Shown in pieces: positions 7,608 to 15,887 of a stretch of DNA of 47,403 bases (within the stretch, counting starts at the first letter, position 1; each line of letters begins with the position of its first letter). This stretch comes from Coriobacteriales bacterium. GTDB lineage: Bacteria > Actinomycetota > Coriobacteriia > Coriobacteriales > RUG844. Where the stretch lies: NCBI GenBank assembly GCA_017434185.1, contig JAFRFV010000224.1:1-47403 (forward strand), read 5' to 3'. The notes under the pieces were generated by a model. It was not told the origin of the DNA and made no database searches. It worked only from the letters and a program-made list of their open reading frames with translations. Position numbers and translations under genes: made by a program.

Positions 7608-7633
7608 GTACCTCGAACAACCGTTCGATGCAA
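7605..7633 (-). promoter_or_regulatory. promoter of the 91-residue SOS gene
   Basis: On the minus strand TTGCAT (7633-7628) and TACAGT (7610-7605) are separated by 17 bases. The perfect LexA box 7614-7627 fills most of the spacer, so bound LexA would block RNA polymerase. The -10 overlaps the lexA -10 on the other strand, making the two promoters mutually exclusive or jointly repressed. Confidence 0.6.
7614..7627. promoter_or_regulatory. LexA box (SOS operator)
   Basis: CGAACAACCGTTCG has perfect outer arms CGAAC and GTTCG with four bases between. It covers the lexA start point and sits inside the spacer of the divergent promoter, so one bound LexA dimer can repress both. Confidence 0.85.
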
Positions 7634-7641
7634 GGGCAAAA

Positions 7642-7655
7642 CGAACATTTGTTCG
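7642..7655. promoter_or_regulatory. LexA box (SOS operator)
   Basis: CGAACATTTGTTCG is a perfect CGAAC-N4-GTTCG operator in the lexA leader. It is 28 bases from the middle box, just upstream of the -35 of the divergent gene. Confidence 0.85.
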
Positions 7656-7692
7656 AATATTTCGCCAGCCATTCCGTGAAAGGAATCCGCTC

Positions 7693-8334
7693 ATGAGCAT
7701 GGAGATGCTTACCCCCCGCCAGAAACAGGTCTATGACTTCGTCGTCTCATGGACGAGCGATCATGGTTTCCCTCCAACCGTGAGGGAGATCTGCGAGGCT
7801 GTGGGCCTTTCCTCGACCGCTACCGTCCACAGCCACCTCAAGGCTCTGGAGAACAAGGGATATCTCAAGATCGCCCAGGCCAAGTCCCGTTCCATCACCG
7901 TCAACGGGCCCGAGCAGGATGCTGGATCCGACATCGATCCCCCCGAGCCTCTCCCCTATTCCGCGGTCCAGTTGCCGCTCGTGGGCCAGGTCGCAGCTGG
8001 CTGTCCCATCCTGGCGGAACAGAACATCGAGGACAACCTCATCCTTCCCAAGAGCATCGTTGGCGATGCGTCCTCTTTCCTGCTCCGTGTGAAGGGTGAA
8101 TCCATGATCGAGGCGGGCATCCTCGATGGTGATTACGTCGTTGTGAGGGAGCAGAATACCGCGAGGAACGGCGAGATCGTGGTCGCCCTCTTGGATGATT
8201 CTGCTACGGTCAAGACCTATTATCGTGAGGATGGGCGTATCCGCCTGCAACCTCAGAACTCAAGTATGGAGCCCATCTATTGCGATGATGTCCAGATCCT
8301 GGGCAAGGTCGTCGCTCTGTTCCGCAGTATCTGA
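7693..8334 (+). CDS. lexA: LexA repressor, SOS regulator and autopeptidase
   Basis: LexA represses SOS genes and cleaves itself when RecA-ssDNA filaments form. The N-terminal winged helix-turn-helix spans residues 1-70 (VREICEAVGLSSTATVHSHL is the recognition region). The cleavage site is Ala102-Gly103 in GQVAAGCP. The catalytic pair is Ser137 (GESM) and Lys174 (ATVKTYY). The ATG at 7693 has AAAGGA eight bases upstream and gives 213 residues. An open extension upstream runs through the LexA boxes and is not coding. Three good operators precede the gene. The last 75 bases overlap the convergent hflX gene. Confidence 0.96.
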   Translation: MSMEMLTPRQKQVYDFVVSWTSDHGFPPTVREICEAVGLSSTATVHSHLKALENKGYLKIAQAKSRSITVNGPEQDAGSDIDPPEPLPYSAVQLPLVGQVAAGCPILAEQNIEDNLILPKSIVGDASSFLLRVKGESMIEAGILDGDYVVVREQNTARNGEIVVALLDDSATVKTYYREDGRIRLQPQNSSMEPIYCDDVQILGKVVALFRSI

Positions 8335-9639
8335 GAGGGACTCATCATCCGCACCTTCTTCTTCGCGGAGGAAGGGTGAGAATCGCGAGACGAAGGCACG
8401 TGGCACGAGCATCAGAAGCCGCGTGCCTTCTTCCATATGCTCCTTGCTCCTGATGACGCAGCGTTCATGTGCGAGTTTGACGAGCTCGCCCTTCGAATAG
8501 GGCAGGAGCACATCCATGAGAATGCCGCTGCTGCTCGCCGCCTTGCTGATACGGTCCATGAGCACATCGAGTCCTTCGCCGGTGAGTGCGGAAACACAGA
8601 CGAAGCCTGGATACCGTTTCGAGAGCCGTTCCAGTTCACCCTCTTCAAGGAGGTCACGCTTGTTGAAGACCTCGATGATGGGGATGCTGTCCGCTCCTAT
8701 CTGCTCCAGGACGTCTCGCACCGCTTGCACCTGCGCATCACGTTGCGGGGAATTCGCATCGATGGCATGCAGGATCAGATCCGCCTCGGTGATCTCGTCG
8801 AGTGTCGATTTGAAGGCTTCGACCAGTGTCGTGGGCAGTTTCTGGATGAAACCGACGGTGTCGGTGAGCGTGATCTCGAGCCCATCGGGAAGACAGAAGC
8901 GCCGGGTGGTGGAATCGAGCGTTGCGAAGAGCTTATCGTATGCGAGCACGTCAGCACCGGTGATGCGGTTGAGGAGACTCGATTTGCCAGCATTGGTGTA
9001 ACCGGCGATGGCTACACGGTAGATGCCCGAACCGCTGCGTGATTTTCGCTGTAGATCGCGTGACGCCTGGAGCTTGTCCAACTCACGCTGGATGCTCAGG
9101 ATGCGCTTGCGCACCATTCGACGGTCGACCTCCAGCTGGCTCTCACCTTCACCGAAGCGTGAGCCCACGCCACCTCCCATGCGGTTGGAGGCCAGGTGAG
9201 CCCACATGCCCCTCAAGCGGGGCAGGAGATACTGGTTCTGGGCGAGACGAACCTGCAGACGGCCCTCTCTACTACTCGCGTGCAAAGCGAAGATATCCAG
9301 GATGAGCGCCGTACGGTCGATCACCTTCTGTTTCCGCAATATCTTCTCGAGATTGCTCTGCTGGGATGGAGAGAGTTCGTCGTCGAAGATGACGATGTCG
9401 GCATCCAGGGAATTCGCGAGCTGGGCGATCTCCTCCGCTTTGCCTGGACCGATGAAGGTACGTGCGTTGGGCGCCAGCATCCGCTGACTCACCCGGGCGA
9501 CCACCTGTGCGCCAGCGGTGTTGCTCAAGCGCTCGAGCTCGTCCATCGACTCCTCGAGTGGCCATTGGACGTCTCCCCTATCGACGCCCACGATGATGGC
9601 GCGCTCTGAATACTCCATATCCATGGGTTCATCATTCAT
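8260..9639 (-). CDS. hflX: ribosome-associated GTPase HflX
   Basis: HflX is a GTPase that binds the 50S subunit and splits stalled ribosomes after stress. The N-terminal HflX domain has FIGPGKAEEI and the glycine-rich segment MGGGVGSRFGEGESQLEVDRR. The G domain follows, with G1 GYTNAGKSS at about 213-221, G3 DTVGFI and G4 NKRD. The C-terminal tail of about 30 residues is acidic and is encoded opposite the end of lexA. I prefer ATG at 9639. A GTG at 9648 is in frame but sits only two bases after GGAAGGC. Either start overlaps the end of miaA, so it is the last gene of the rny-spoVS-miaBA run. Confidence 0.94.
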   Translation of the reverse strand: MNDEPMDMEYSERAIIVGVDRGDVQWPLEESMDELERLSNTAGAQVVARVSQRMLAPNARTFIGPGKAEEIAQLANSLDADIVIFDDELSPSQQSNLEKILRKQKVIDRTALILDIFALHASSREGRLQVRLAQNQYLLPRLRGMWAHLASNRMGGGVGSRFGEGESQLEVDRRMVRKRILSIQRELDKLQASRDLQRKSRSGSGIYRVAIAGYTNAGKSSLLNRITGADVLAYDKLFATLDSTTRRFCLPDGLEITLTDTVGFIQKLPTTLVEAFKSTLDEITEADLILHAIDANSPQRDAQVQAVRDVLEQIGADSIPIIEVFNKRDLLEEGELERLSKRYPGFVCVSALTGEGLDVLMDRISKAASSSGILMDVLLPYSKGELVKLAHERCVIRSKEHMEEGTRLLMLVPRAFVSRFSPFLREEEGADDESLSDTAEQSDDLAQDLDIIAIDGLHT

Positions 9640-10645
9640 CGCGGTCACCGCCTTCCAACCACTGCCCGAGGATGCGATATGCTTCCATCAGCTTCTCCTC
9701 ATCGCTTGGATGGGTTGCATCGTCGATCCAATGGATACGAGATTCCGCTTTGAACCAGGAACGTTGACGCTTGGCATACCTTCTGGAAGCCTGCTTTATG
9801 GCGACGATGGCGCCTTCGAACTGGGGACTGTCAGGACCATAGCCGGCATCGATCACGGGAACGAGCTCCTTGTAACCTATCGCCTGTGGAGCGGTGAGAC
9901 CCTGACGGAAGCCTTCGCGAAGCAACGATTCGACTTCAGCGAAGAGTCCTTCGGAGACCATGCGGTCGACACGGCGATCGATCCGCTCATACAGGACCTC
10001 GGGCTCGACGTTGATGCCTATCCAACATGCCGGCAGAAGCTCTGGAATGCCCTTGAAAGCCCTCGCTTGCTTAGCATAGCTCTCTCCCTGCTCCAGGAGC
10101 TCGAAGGCCCTTACAACGCGTTTCACGTTGTTTGGATGGATGACGCTCGCACTCTCCGGGTCCCTCTGTGCAAGGAGATCATGCAGAGCCTGCGCACCGT
10201 GGGCGCGTGCGTACTCGCTCCACTGTTGGCGGACGGGATTGTCCAGCTGTTCTCCCGCGGGGAAGTCCATATCATCGAGTGCAGCGCGCACGTAGAAGCC
10301 TGTGCCACCACAGACGATGGCGAGCTTCCCCCTACCGTTGATGTCCTGGATGGCCGCACGCGAGAGTTGCTGGAACAAGGCGGCGGAGAAGGGCTCCCCG
10401 GGGTCGATGATATCGAGGCAGTGGTATGCGACATCGCGTTGCGCCAGTGGCGTCTTGGCGGTGCCGATGTCCATCCCACGGTAGATCTGCATTGAATCGG
10501 CGCTCACGATCTCAGCATCAAAGGTTCGAGCGAGCGCCTCGGCGAGAGCGGATTTCCCGCTGGCGGTGCAGCCAACCACTGCGACGACCCTGCCTCGCAA
10601 GGCTTCGCTCAGAGTCGCGATGTCGAAGGTCGGATCAGATGGCAT
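9632..10645 (-). CDS. miaA: tRNA dimethylallyltransferase
   Basis: MiaA adds a dimethylallyl group to N6 of adenosine 37 in tRNAs that read UNN codons. MiaB then thiomethylates the same base. The P-loop is GCTASGKS (25-32), followed by the conserved SADSMQIYRGMDIGTAK region (48-64) with Asp50, and HCLDIIDP. The ATG at 10645 lies inside the end of miaB (11-base overlap), so the two enzymes of one modification are translationally coupled. Length of 337 residues is normal. A short overlap with hflX at the 3' end resembles the miaA-hfq-hflX linkage known in proteobacteria. Confidence 0.96.
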   Translation of the reverse strand: MPSDPTFDIATLSEALRGRVVAVVGCTASGKSALAEALARTFDAEIVSADSMQIYRGMDIGTAKTPLAQRDVAYHCLDIIDPGEPFSAALFQQLSRAAIQDINGRGKLAIVCGGTGFYVRAALDDMDFPAGEQLDNPVRQQWSEYARAHGAQALHDLLAQRDPESASVIHPNNVKRVVRAFELLEQGESYAKQARAFKGIPELLPACWIGINVEPEVLYERIDRRVDRMVSEGLFAEVESLLREGFRQGLTAPQAIGYKELVPVIDAGYGPDSPQFEGAIVAIKQASRRYAKRQRSWFKAESRIHWIDDATHPSDEEKLMEAYRILGQWLEGGDRDE

Positions 10646-12014
10646 CGATCACGCGTCCCTGCAGATACCAGGTCCTGGCTTCGTCGATCTGGATATCAAG
10701 GAAGGAACCCTTGAGTGATTCCATGCACCAACCTTCCGGAAGCGGAGCATGGACCATCTGATTCTTAGGACTCCTGCCGGCGATGATGTTCGGATCCCTT
10801 CTTGAGGGGCCATCGACGAGGATACGCTGGACCGTGCCCTTCTCCGCCTGATTGGCGGCATGGGCGGTTTCTTGGATGAGCTCCACCAAACGGTCGAAAC
10901 GCTCCTGGATGACCTCACGTGGGGTATCGTCGGGCATGGACGCGGCGGGAGTGCCCTGGCGCCTGCTGTAGATGAAGGTGAAGGCCTGCGAGTATCCCAC
11001 CTTGCGACAGAGCTCCATCGTTTGCTCGAAGTCATCCTGCGTCTCGCCGGGGAAGCCCACGATGATGTCAGTGGAGAGGGCTATATCGCCAACGACCTGA
11101 CGGACCTCGTCGATGAGACCCAGGTAGTGCTCGATGGTGTAGGGGCGATTCATGGCCTTGAGTATACGATTCGAACCGGATTGCACGGCAAGGTGGAGCT
11201 GAGGCATGACCGATTCAACGCTTGCCATGGCTTGGATGGTCTCATGCGAGAGATCCTTGGGGTGGCTGGTGGCGAAGCGGATGCGCGGGATATCGAAATC
11301 GCCGGCCGCCTTCAGGATGTCAGCGAATCGTGGCTTGCCATACAGGTCGCGACCGTATGAGTTGACGTTCTGTCCCAGGAAGGTGACCTCTTTGACGCCT
11401 TGGCGCTCGAGCTGGACCAATTCCCTCATGATATCCTCGAAGGGCCTGCTCTTCTCACGGCCGCGAACGTACGGTACGACGCAATAGGTGCAGAAGTTGG
11501 TGCAGCCTATGGAGATGGGTACCCAGGCATGCCAATCCATCTCACGGTGCGAAGGGAGGTCGGAGGAGAAGCTCGTCGATGCCTCGAGGATCTCTATCTG
11601 GGATGCGTCGGTCTCCATCGCATGTGCCAGGAGGGCGGGGAAAGCATGGATGTTGTGGGTGCCGAAGACGACATCGAGATTGGGAAGCTCTTTGAACAGA
11701 CCTTCCCTGTCACGCTGGGCTATGCAGCCACCCATGCAGACGTAACGTCTCCCATGGGGTGAAGGCATGTTCTTGAGTGAGGCGATCTGACCGTAGGCAC
11801 GGATGTCGGCCGCTTCACGAACGCAGCAGGTCATGTAAACGACGATATCGGCATCTTCAACTGCTTCGACGGGAGTCGCACCGAGAACGTCGAGCATGCC
11901 CGCGACCCGCTCGGAATCATGACGGTTCATCTGGCAGCCGAAAGAACGGACGAGATAGGACAAGCCATCGAGCCGCATGTCCTGGTTGGGATGGGAGTCT
12001 ATGAGGCGATCCAT
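10635..12014 (-). CDS. miaB: tRNA-2-methylthio-N6-dimethylallyladenosine synthase
   Basis: MiaB is a radical-SAM methylthiotransferase that converts i6A37 to ms2i6A37 in tRNA. The N-terminal domain has the auxiliary-cluster cysteines (SFGCQMN Cys27, MTCCV, GGCIAQR). The radical-SAM motif GCTNFCTYC gives Cys171, Cys175 and Cys178. A C-terminal TRAM domain for RNA binding ends the 459-residue protein. It starts 6 bases after spoVS with a weak ribosome site. QMNRHDSE at the N-terminus separates MiaB from RimO and MtaB, both also present in the window. Confidence 0.95.
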   Translation of the reverse strand: MDRLIDSHPNQDMRLDGLSYLVRSFGCQMNRHDSERVAGMLDVLGATPVEAVEDADIVVYMTCCVREAADIRAYGQIASLKNMPSPHGRRYVCMGGCIAQRDREGLFKELPNLDVVFGTHNIHAFPALLAHAMETDASQIEILEASTSFSSDLPSHREMDWHAWVPISIGCTNFCTYCVVPYVRGREKSRPFEDIMRELVQLERQGVKEVTFLGQNVNSYGRDLYGKPRFADILKAAGDFDIPRIRFATSHPKDLSHETIQAMASVESVMPQLHLAVQSGSNRILKAMNRPYTIEHYLGLIDEVRQVVGDIALSTDIIVGFPGETQDDFEQTMELCRKVGYSQAFTFIYSRRQGTPAASMPDDTPREVIQERFDRLVELIQETAHAANQAEKGTVQRILVDGPSRRDPNIIAGRSPKNQMVHAPLPEGWCMESLKGSFLDIQIDEARTWYLQGRVIDAI

Positions 12015-12020
12015 TGAACG

Positions 12021-12341
12021 TTACAGGAAAGAAGGCCCGTCATCGTATTGGACGGGCTCGTCCTTGGGAGCGATGGCGCGATCACGCGGGAAAACGGAGA
12101 AACGGATGGCGGTGCGGTTCTCACCGTCGATGACGATATCAGCGAACGAGGGAACACAGGCGATCTCTATACCAACGGGAGAAAGGAATCCGCGGGAGAT
12201 GGCGATGGCCTTGACTGCCTGATTGACAGCACCGGCACCGACTGACTGGATGTTAACGGGAACACCATCTTTGATCATGCCGGCGATGGCGCCAGCCACT
12301 GATGACGGGGATGACTTGCTGGAGACCTTGAGGAATTCCAT
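12021..12341 (-). CDS. spoVS: stage V sporulation protein S homologue (SpoVS)
   Basis: SpoVS is a small Alba-like protein, required at a late sporulation stage in Bacillus and widespread in bacteria that do not sporulate. The first 86 residues (MEFLKVSSKSSPSSVAG, GAGAVNQAVKAIAISRGFLSP, IDGENRTAIRFSVFPR) match the family along its length. About 20 extra residues, acidic and ending in GPSFL, extend past the normal C-terminus. The ATG at 12341 fits the family N-terminus. GCGGAG lies close upstream. In B. subtilis rny, ymdB, spoVS and miaB are also neighbours. Here a GHKL ATPase takes the middle position. The function outside sporulation is unknown. Confidence 0.92.
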   Translation of the reverse strand: MEFLKVSSKSSPSSVAGAIAGMIKDGVPVNIQSVGAGAVNQAVKAIAISRGFLSPVGIEIACVPSFADIVIDGENRTAIRFSVFPRDRAIAPKDEPVQYDDGPSFL

Positions 12342-12392
12342 GACTCCGCTGCTTTCTGTTGTTCCGTTACTGCTTCGAATGCTCCTGTGTTG

Positions 12393-12427
12393 CACCCAAG
12401 GGAACATGTCAGATGGATGCTTGGGTG
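12393..12427. promoter_or_regulatory. inverted repeat at the spoVS transcription start
   Basis: CACCCAAG (12393-12400) and CTTGGGTG (12420-12427) are a perfect 8-base inverted repeat around 19 bases. The outer arm reaches the predicted start point of the spoVS promoter, so it could be an operator or a 5'-terminal mRNA hairpin. Confidence 0.5.
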
Positions 12428-12430
12428 TTG

Positions 12431-12460
12431 ATTATAGCCTTATCAGTGGTGATATGTGAA
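12431..12460 (-). promoter_or_regulatory. promoter for spoVS-miaB-miaA-hflX
   Basis: On the minus strand TTCACA (12460-12455) and the consensus TATAAT (12436-12431) are separated by 18 bases. The start near 12424 gives a leader of about 83 bases before spoVS. This internal promoter separates spoVS and the following genes from rny and the ATPase. Confidence 0.65.
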
Positions 12461-12529
12461 TATGCTGCTCTTCGACTTGAGGGAATGATTCGGTATCAAG
12501 GGTGACGAGAACGAATCACGAGTGGATGA

Positions 12530-13609
12530 CTAGCTTTCCTTCTCTATCTCGAACTTGACCCTGATGGCATCCTTGGTGACCGTCACCTTGGGGATGTCCT
12601 TGAGGCTGAGATAATATGCGTCACCGAGCTTCTGGAAGGCGCGCTCCATGGTGCGGGCGAACGCGTCGAGGTCATCCTTGGAGATCTTGAGGCCGCGACG
12701 GTCCCGGAGTATGTCGACGGAATCATCTACACGGGGCGTAGCCTGCGGGATGAGCCTGTTGATGGGCGGTTTGAGCGGCTTGATATCGCCAGCGAGGATG
12801 CGATGTGCAGAGCGTTCCGAAATCTGCAGGCCGATGCTCTCGCAAACACGAGCGAGCTCGTTGGCGTCTCCACAGGCAGCGGGACGAAGATAGACGGGAA
12901 GATCATCGAGCGAGTCGCAGAACAGGAGTTCCTGTTCATCCAGGATCCTGCTGCCCAGATAACACAGGGTGCTCGTGATCTCCGTGGGGCTCCCAAGATA
13001 GACATCGATGTTGCGATGCTCGAGGGCGAATTCAAGAACCTGACGGATGATGTTGTGGGGACCGCGGGCGATGCGTTGGCTGCCATCCTCTTCCTTGAGG
13101 ATGATAGGATAGGACGACTGATCCGACTTCTCGGGAAGCGATGCGAGGTCGACGACGACGGCGATCGACGAGCCCTTATCCTCATCGGAATCGACGACGT
13201 AGGCCTGTTTGGCGTTCTCCTTGATGGAATACAAGGCCATGCCTCGACCGTGCACACCCCAGCGATCCATGGTCATGGACTCGAGCTTGGAGGTGACGCG
13301 GGGTTCGAAGATGCGCTCCTGCATGGAGATGGGAATGCCGCAGCCGTTGTCCAAGAAGACCAGGGTGCGGATGTCATCCTCCCTCGAAGCGGCGACGAAG
13401 ATGCTGGTGGCACCCGCATCACGGGCATTGCGGAGCATCTCGACAACGATGTCCTCGACGCTGCGGATGTCATGCTTGGCCTGACGACGCTCCGCTTCGG
13501 CGGTCCTCAGACGGACGAAGCCATCTCCAAGGTCCTCTTCGACCTTGAGATGGCTTTCGCCTGAGACTGCAGCTATGAAATCGAGGAGACTGCTGTCACT
13601 ACTTAGCAT
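12530..13609 (-). CDS. GHKL-fold ATP-binding protein of unknown function
   Basis: The N-terminal 200 residues form a Bergerat (GHKL) ATPase like those of Hsp90, MutL, gyrase B and histidine kinases. The N box is [10 protein letters not shown] (Glu57, Asn61), the G1 box DNGCGIP (87-93) and the G2 box [14 protein letters not shown] (117-130). There is no histidine-kinase dimerisation domain and no transmembrane segment. The C-terminal 160 residues are not recognised. They contain a basic segment [12 protein letters not shown] and a charged end. The ATG at 13609 overlaps the end of rny by 11 bases, so it is translated with RNase Y and lies before spoVS. A role in RNA decay or in a client-folding step is only guessed from this position. 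Confidence 0.8.
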   Translation of the reverse strand: MLSSDSSLLDFIAAVSGESHLKVEEDLGDGFVRLRTAEAERRQAKHDIRSVEDIVVEMLRNARDAGATSIFVAASREDDIRTLVFLDNGCGIPISMQERIFEPRVTSKLESMTMDRWGVHGRGMALYSIKENAKQAYVVDSDEDKGSSIAVVVDLASLPEKSDQSSYPIILKEEDGSQRIARGPHNIIRQVLEFALEHRNIDVYLGSPTEITSTLCYLGSRILDEQELLFCDSLDDLPVYLRPAACGDANELARVCESIGLQISERSAHRILAGDIKPLKPPINRLIPQATPRVDDSVDILRDRRGLKISKDDLDAFARTMERAFQKLGDAYYLSLKDIPKVTVTKDAIRVKFEIEKES

Positions 13610-15140
13610 AATCCACGGATCTGCTCTCTCTTATCACCAGAACCTTGATCTGACCGGGGTATTCCATCTCGTCCTCGATCTGACGAGCGATATCGTGGGC
13701 AAGCACGACAGCATCGGCATCGCTGATCTTGCCGGGCTCCACCATGACACGGATCTCGCGACCGGCCTGCATGGCGTAGGTGCGCTCGACACCATCATGG
13801 GAGTTGGCGATGGACTCAAGCTTCTCGAGACGCTTGATGTAGCTTTCCAGGGTCTCACGACGGGCACCGGGACGGGCTGCGGAGACGGCATCGGCGGCCT
13901 GCACAAGGACGGCGACGACGGTGGAGGGTTCGACATCGTTGTGGTGGGCCTCGATGGCGTGCACGATAGCGGGGCTCTCATGCAGACGACGGGCGAGATC
14001 GGCGCCGATGAGCGCGTGGGGCCCGTCGACCTCGTGATCGATGGCCTTGCCGATATCATGCAGCAGGCCGGCCCTCTTCGCCTGGGCAGGGTCGAGACCC
14101 AGTTCACTCGCCATGACGCCGGCGAGTGCGGAGACCTCGAGGGAGTGCTTCAGGACGTTCTGACCATAGGAAGTGCGGAACTTGAGACGGCCGAGCGTGC
14201 GTATGATCTCGGGGTGGAGATCATGGATACCGGCATCGAAGGCAGCCTGCTGGCCGGCCTCCATGATCTGGGCTTCGACGACTTCGGTGGCCTTGTTGAA
14301 CATCTCTTCGATGCGAGCGGGATGGATGCGGCCATCGGCGATGAGGTTCTCGAGGGTCAGACGACCGATCTCGCGACGGACGGGATCGAAGCTGGAGATG
14401 GTGACGCATTCGGGCGTATCATCGATGATCAGGTCGATACCGGTGAGCTGCTCGAAGGTGCGGATGTTGCGACCCTCACGGCCGATGATGCGACCCTTGA
14501 GTTCGTCGGAGGCGATGTGAACGGTGGAGACGGTCGTCTCGGCGGTATGATCGGCGGCGACGCGTTGGATGGCCAGGCTCAGGATCTCACGGGACTTCTT
14601 GGCGCATTCGGCCTTGGTGAAGGCTTCGCTGTCGCGGATGATCTGAGCGGATTCCTTGGTGACATCGCTCTTGAGCCTGCGGAGGAGCTCTTCGCGGGCC
14701 TGTTCAGAGGTCATGGATGCGATGTGCTCGAGGTCATCGTTTGCCTTCTTGAGTGCGGCATCGAGGTCACGGGCCTGACGCTCGACCTGACCTGCCCTTG
14801 AGGAGAGCTGATGCTCGCGGGCATCGAGGGACTCGACACGACGGTCGATGCTCTCCTCGCGCTGCAGAACGCGGTTCTCGAGTTCCTTGATCTCCTTACG
14901 GCGCTCACGGGACTCGGCCTCGTTCTGCTGCTTCATCTTGTAGATCTCTTCTTTGGCTTCCAGGAGCTTCTCCTTGCGGACTGCCTCAGCCTGCTTCTCT
15001 GCTTCCTTCAGGAGAGCCTGCGCCTCATCGGCGGCCTTCTTCGCACGTTCGTCAACGACGTAACGGTTGAGCAGGAATCCAGCTGCTGCACCAACAAGGA
15101 GGGCTACGACGGCGATGATGGATGTTACGATTCCGGGCAT
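13599..15140 (-). CDS. rny: ribonuclease Y
   Basis: RNase Y is the membrane-anchored endoribonuclease that starts mRNA decay in many Gram-positive bacteria. The order is: transmembrane anchor at about 4-22, long coiled coil to about 190, KH domain ([19 protein letters not shown]), and HD domain ([12 protein letters not shown]). The ATG at 15140 follows GGAGGG by six bases and gives 513 residues, the usual length. The frame is open for 46 more codons upstream, but those codons lie in the leader and lack a ribosome site. The GHKL ATPase overlaps the 3' end. It has its own promoter and a leader of about 190 bases. Confidence 0.96.
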   Translation of the reverse strand: MPGIVTSIIAVVALLVGAAAGFLLNRYVVDERAKKAADEAQALLKEAEKQAEAVRKEKLLEAKEEIYKMKQQNEAESRERRKEIKELENRVLQREESIDRRVESLDAREHQLSSRAGQVERQARDLDAALKKANDDLEHIASMTSEQAREELLRRLKSDVTKESAQIIRDSEAFTKAECAKKSREILSLAIQRVAADHTAETTVSTVHIASDELKGRIIGREGRNIRTFEQLTGIDLIIDDTPECVTISSFDPVRREIGRLTLENLIADGRIHPARIEEMFNKATEVVEAQIMEAGQQAAFDAGIHDLHPEIIRTLGRLKFRTSYGQNVLKHSLEVSALAGVMASELGLDPAQAKRAGLLHDIGKAIDHEVDGPHALIGADLARRLHESPAIVHAIEAHHNDVEPSTVVAVLVQAADAVSAARPGARRETLESYIKRLEKLESIANSHDGVERTYAMQAGREIRVMVEPGKISDADAVVLAHDIARQIEDEMEYPGQIKVLVIRESRSVDYAK

Positions 15141-15208
15141 CGGACCCTCCCTTCCGGGTACTGCGTTCAAGTCATATTCAGGCGATGCAGCCGCTTGGAA
15201 ATAGAGAA

Positions 15209-15228
15209 GCCGGACAGCTGCATCCGGC
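15209..15228 (-). other. hairpin in the rny leader
   Basis: GCCGGA and TCCGGC form a 6-base stem around an 8-base loop. On the minus strand it is followed by TTCTCTATTT. It resembles a weak intrinsic terminator placed 70-90 bases before the rny start, so it could act as an attenuator. Confidence 0.35.
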
Positions 15229-15338
15229 ATTGTGAGGTCACGAACGAAGTTCGAATCCCTATACGGGAACATGTTCAACTATGAGAACCCATATCAAAAC
15301 CTGCATATCGCAGGACATAAGCACATTGCCAAACTGGA

Positions 15339-15367
15339 ATATTACCCGCGAAGGTCAATCGCGTCAA
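15339..15367 (-). promoter_or_regulatory. rny promoter
   Basis: On the minus strand TTGACG (15367-15362) and TAATAT (15344-15339) are separated by exactly 17 bases. The predicted start near 15332 leaves a leader of about 190 bases before rny. Confidence 0.65.
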
Positions 15368-15398
15368 GGAATAGCAAGGCTCAGAGCGGGTACGGCGC

Positions 15399-15869
15399 TC
15401 AGGATGCGGTGGATAAGTGCGCCTTGCTCGCCCTGTGGGCCACATCGCCACTGAAGCCACGTCCCATGAGATAGCGGACACATGAGGCATAGGGGTCCTT
15501 GGAGTGGCTGTGATGACGCGAGAGTATATCGAGAGCGCGCTCGAATTCATCCTGCACGACGCATTCATCGGGGGATCCATCGATGGCCTCGATGTCCAGT
15601 CCCTGCTGTTCGAGTTCACGGGCGATCCGTTGTAGACTCCAACCGCATGAGAGCTTGCTGCGGAGGAATGAAGCCGCATACCGATCATCATCGATGATTC
15701 CACAACGAACGGCACGGGAGACGGCTGCCTGAGCCACCTCCGGGGCATAACCCTTCCTCAAGAGGGAATCTCGCATCTCGATGCTTGAGTGCTCCCGGGC
15801 GCTGAGCGCCCGGGAGATATAGGCGAATGCCCTCTGTCCGTCGAGAGGAGCCTTCTGTTCGGGTTCCAT
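15399..15869 (-). CDS. recX: RecX regulatory protein
   Basis: RecX binds RecA filaments and limits their growth and coprotease activity. This 156-residue protein shows the repeated three-helix pattern of the family: AFAYISRALSAREHSSIEMR, then GIIDDDRYAASFLRSKLSCG with the family sequence DDxxYA, then WSLQRIARELEQQGLD. The ATG at 15869 lies 18 bases after the recA stop, with GGGAAG before it. Placement directly downstream of recA is the usual arrangement, so it would be co-induced in the SOS response. Confidence 0.92.
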   Translation of the reverse strand: MEPEQKAPLDGQRAFAYISRALSAREHSSIEMRDSLLRKGYAPEVAQAAVSRAVRCGIIDDDRYAASFLRSKLSCGWSLQRIARELEQQGLDIEAIDGSPDECVVQDEFERALDILSRHHSHSKDPYASCVRYLMGRGFSGDVAHRASKAHLSTAS

Positions 15870-15887
15870 GTGGATACTTCCCTGTCG

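Noticed and set aside
13545-14801. Long plus-strand open frame opposite rny
   Set aside because: It mirrors the codon pattern of rny on the other strand, lacks a ribosome site and gives a Gly/Asp/Leu-rich product typical of antisense frames.
15242-15254. CGAACGAAGTTCG looks like a LexA box in the rny leader
   Set aside because: The gap between the arms is three bases, not four, so the half-sites are out of phase. The nearby GAACATGTTC (15268-15277) has only two. Neither overlaps the rny promoter.
15246-15262. AGTTCGAATCCCT resembles a tRNA T-loop
   Set aside because: The flanking bases cannot form the five-pair T stem, and no acceptor or anticodon arm is found on either side.
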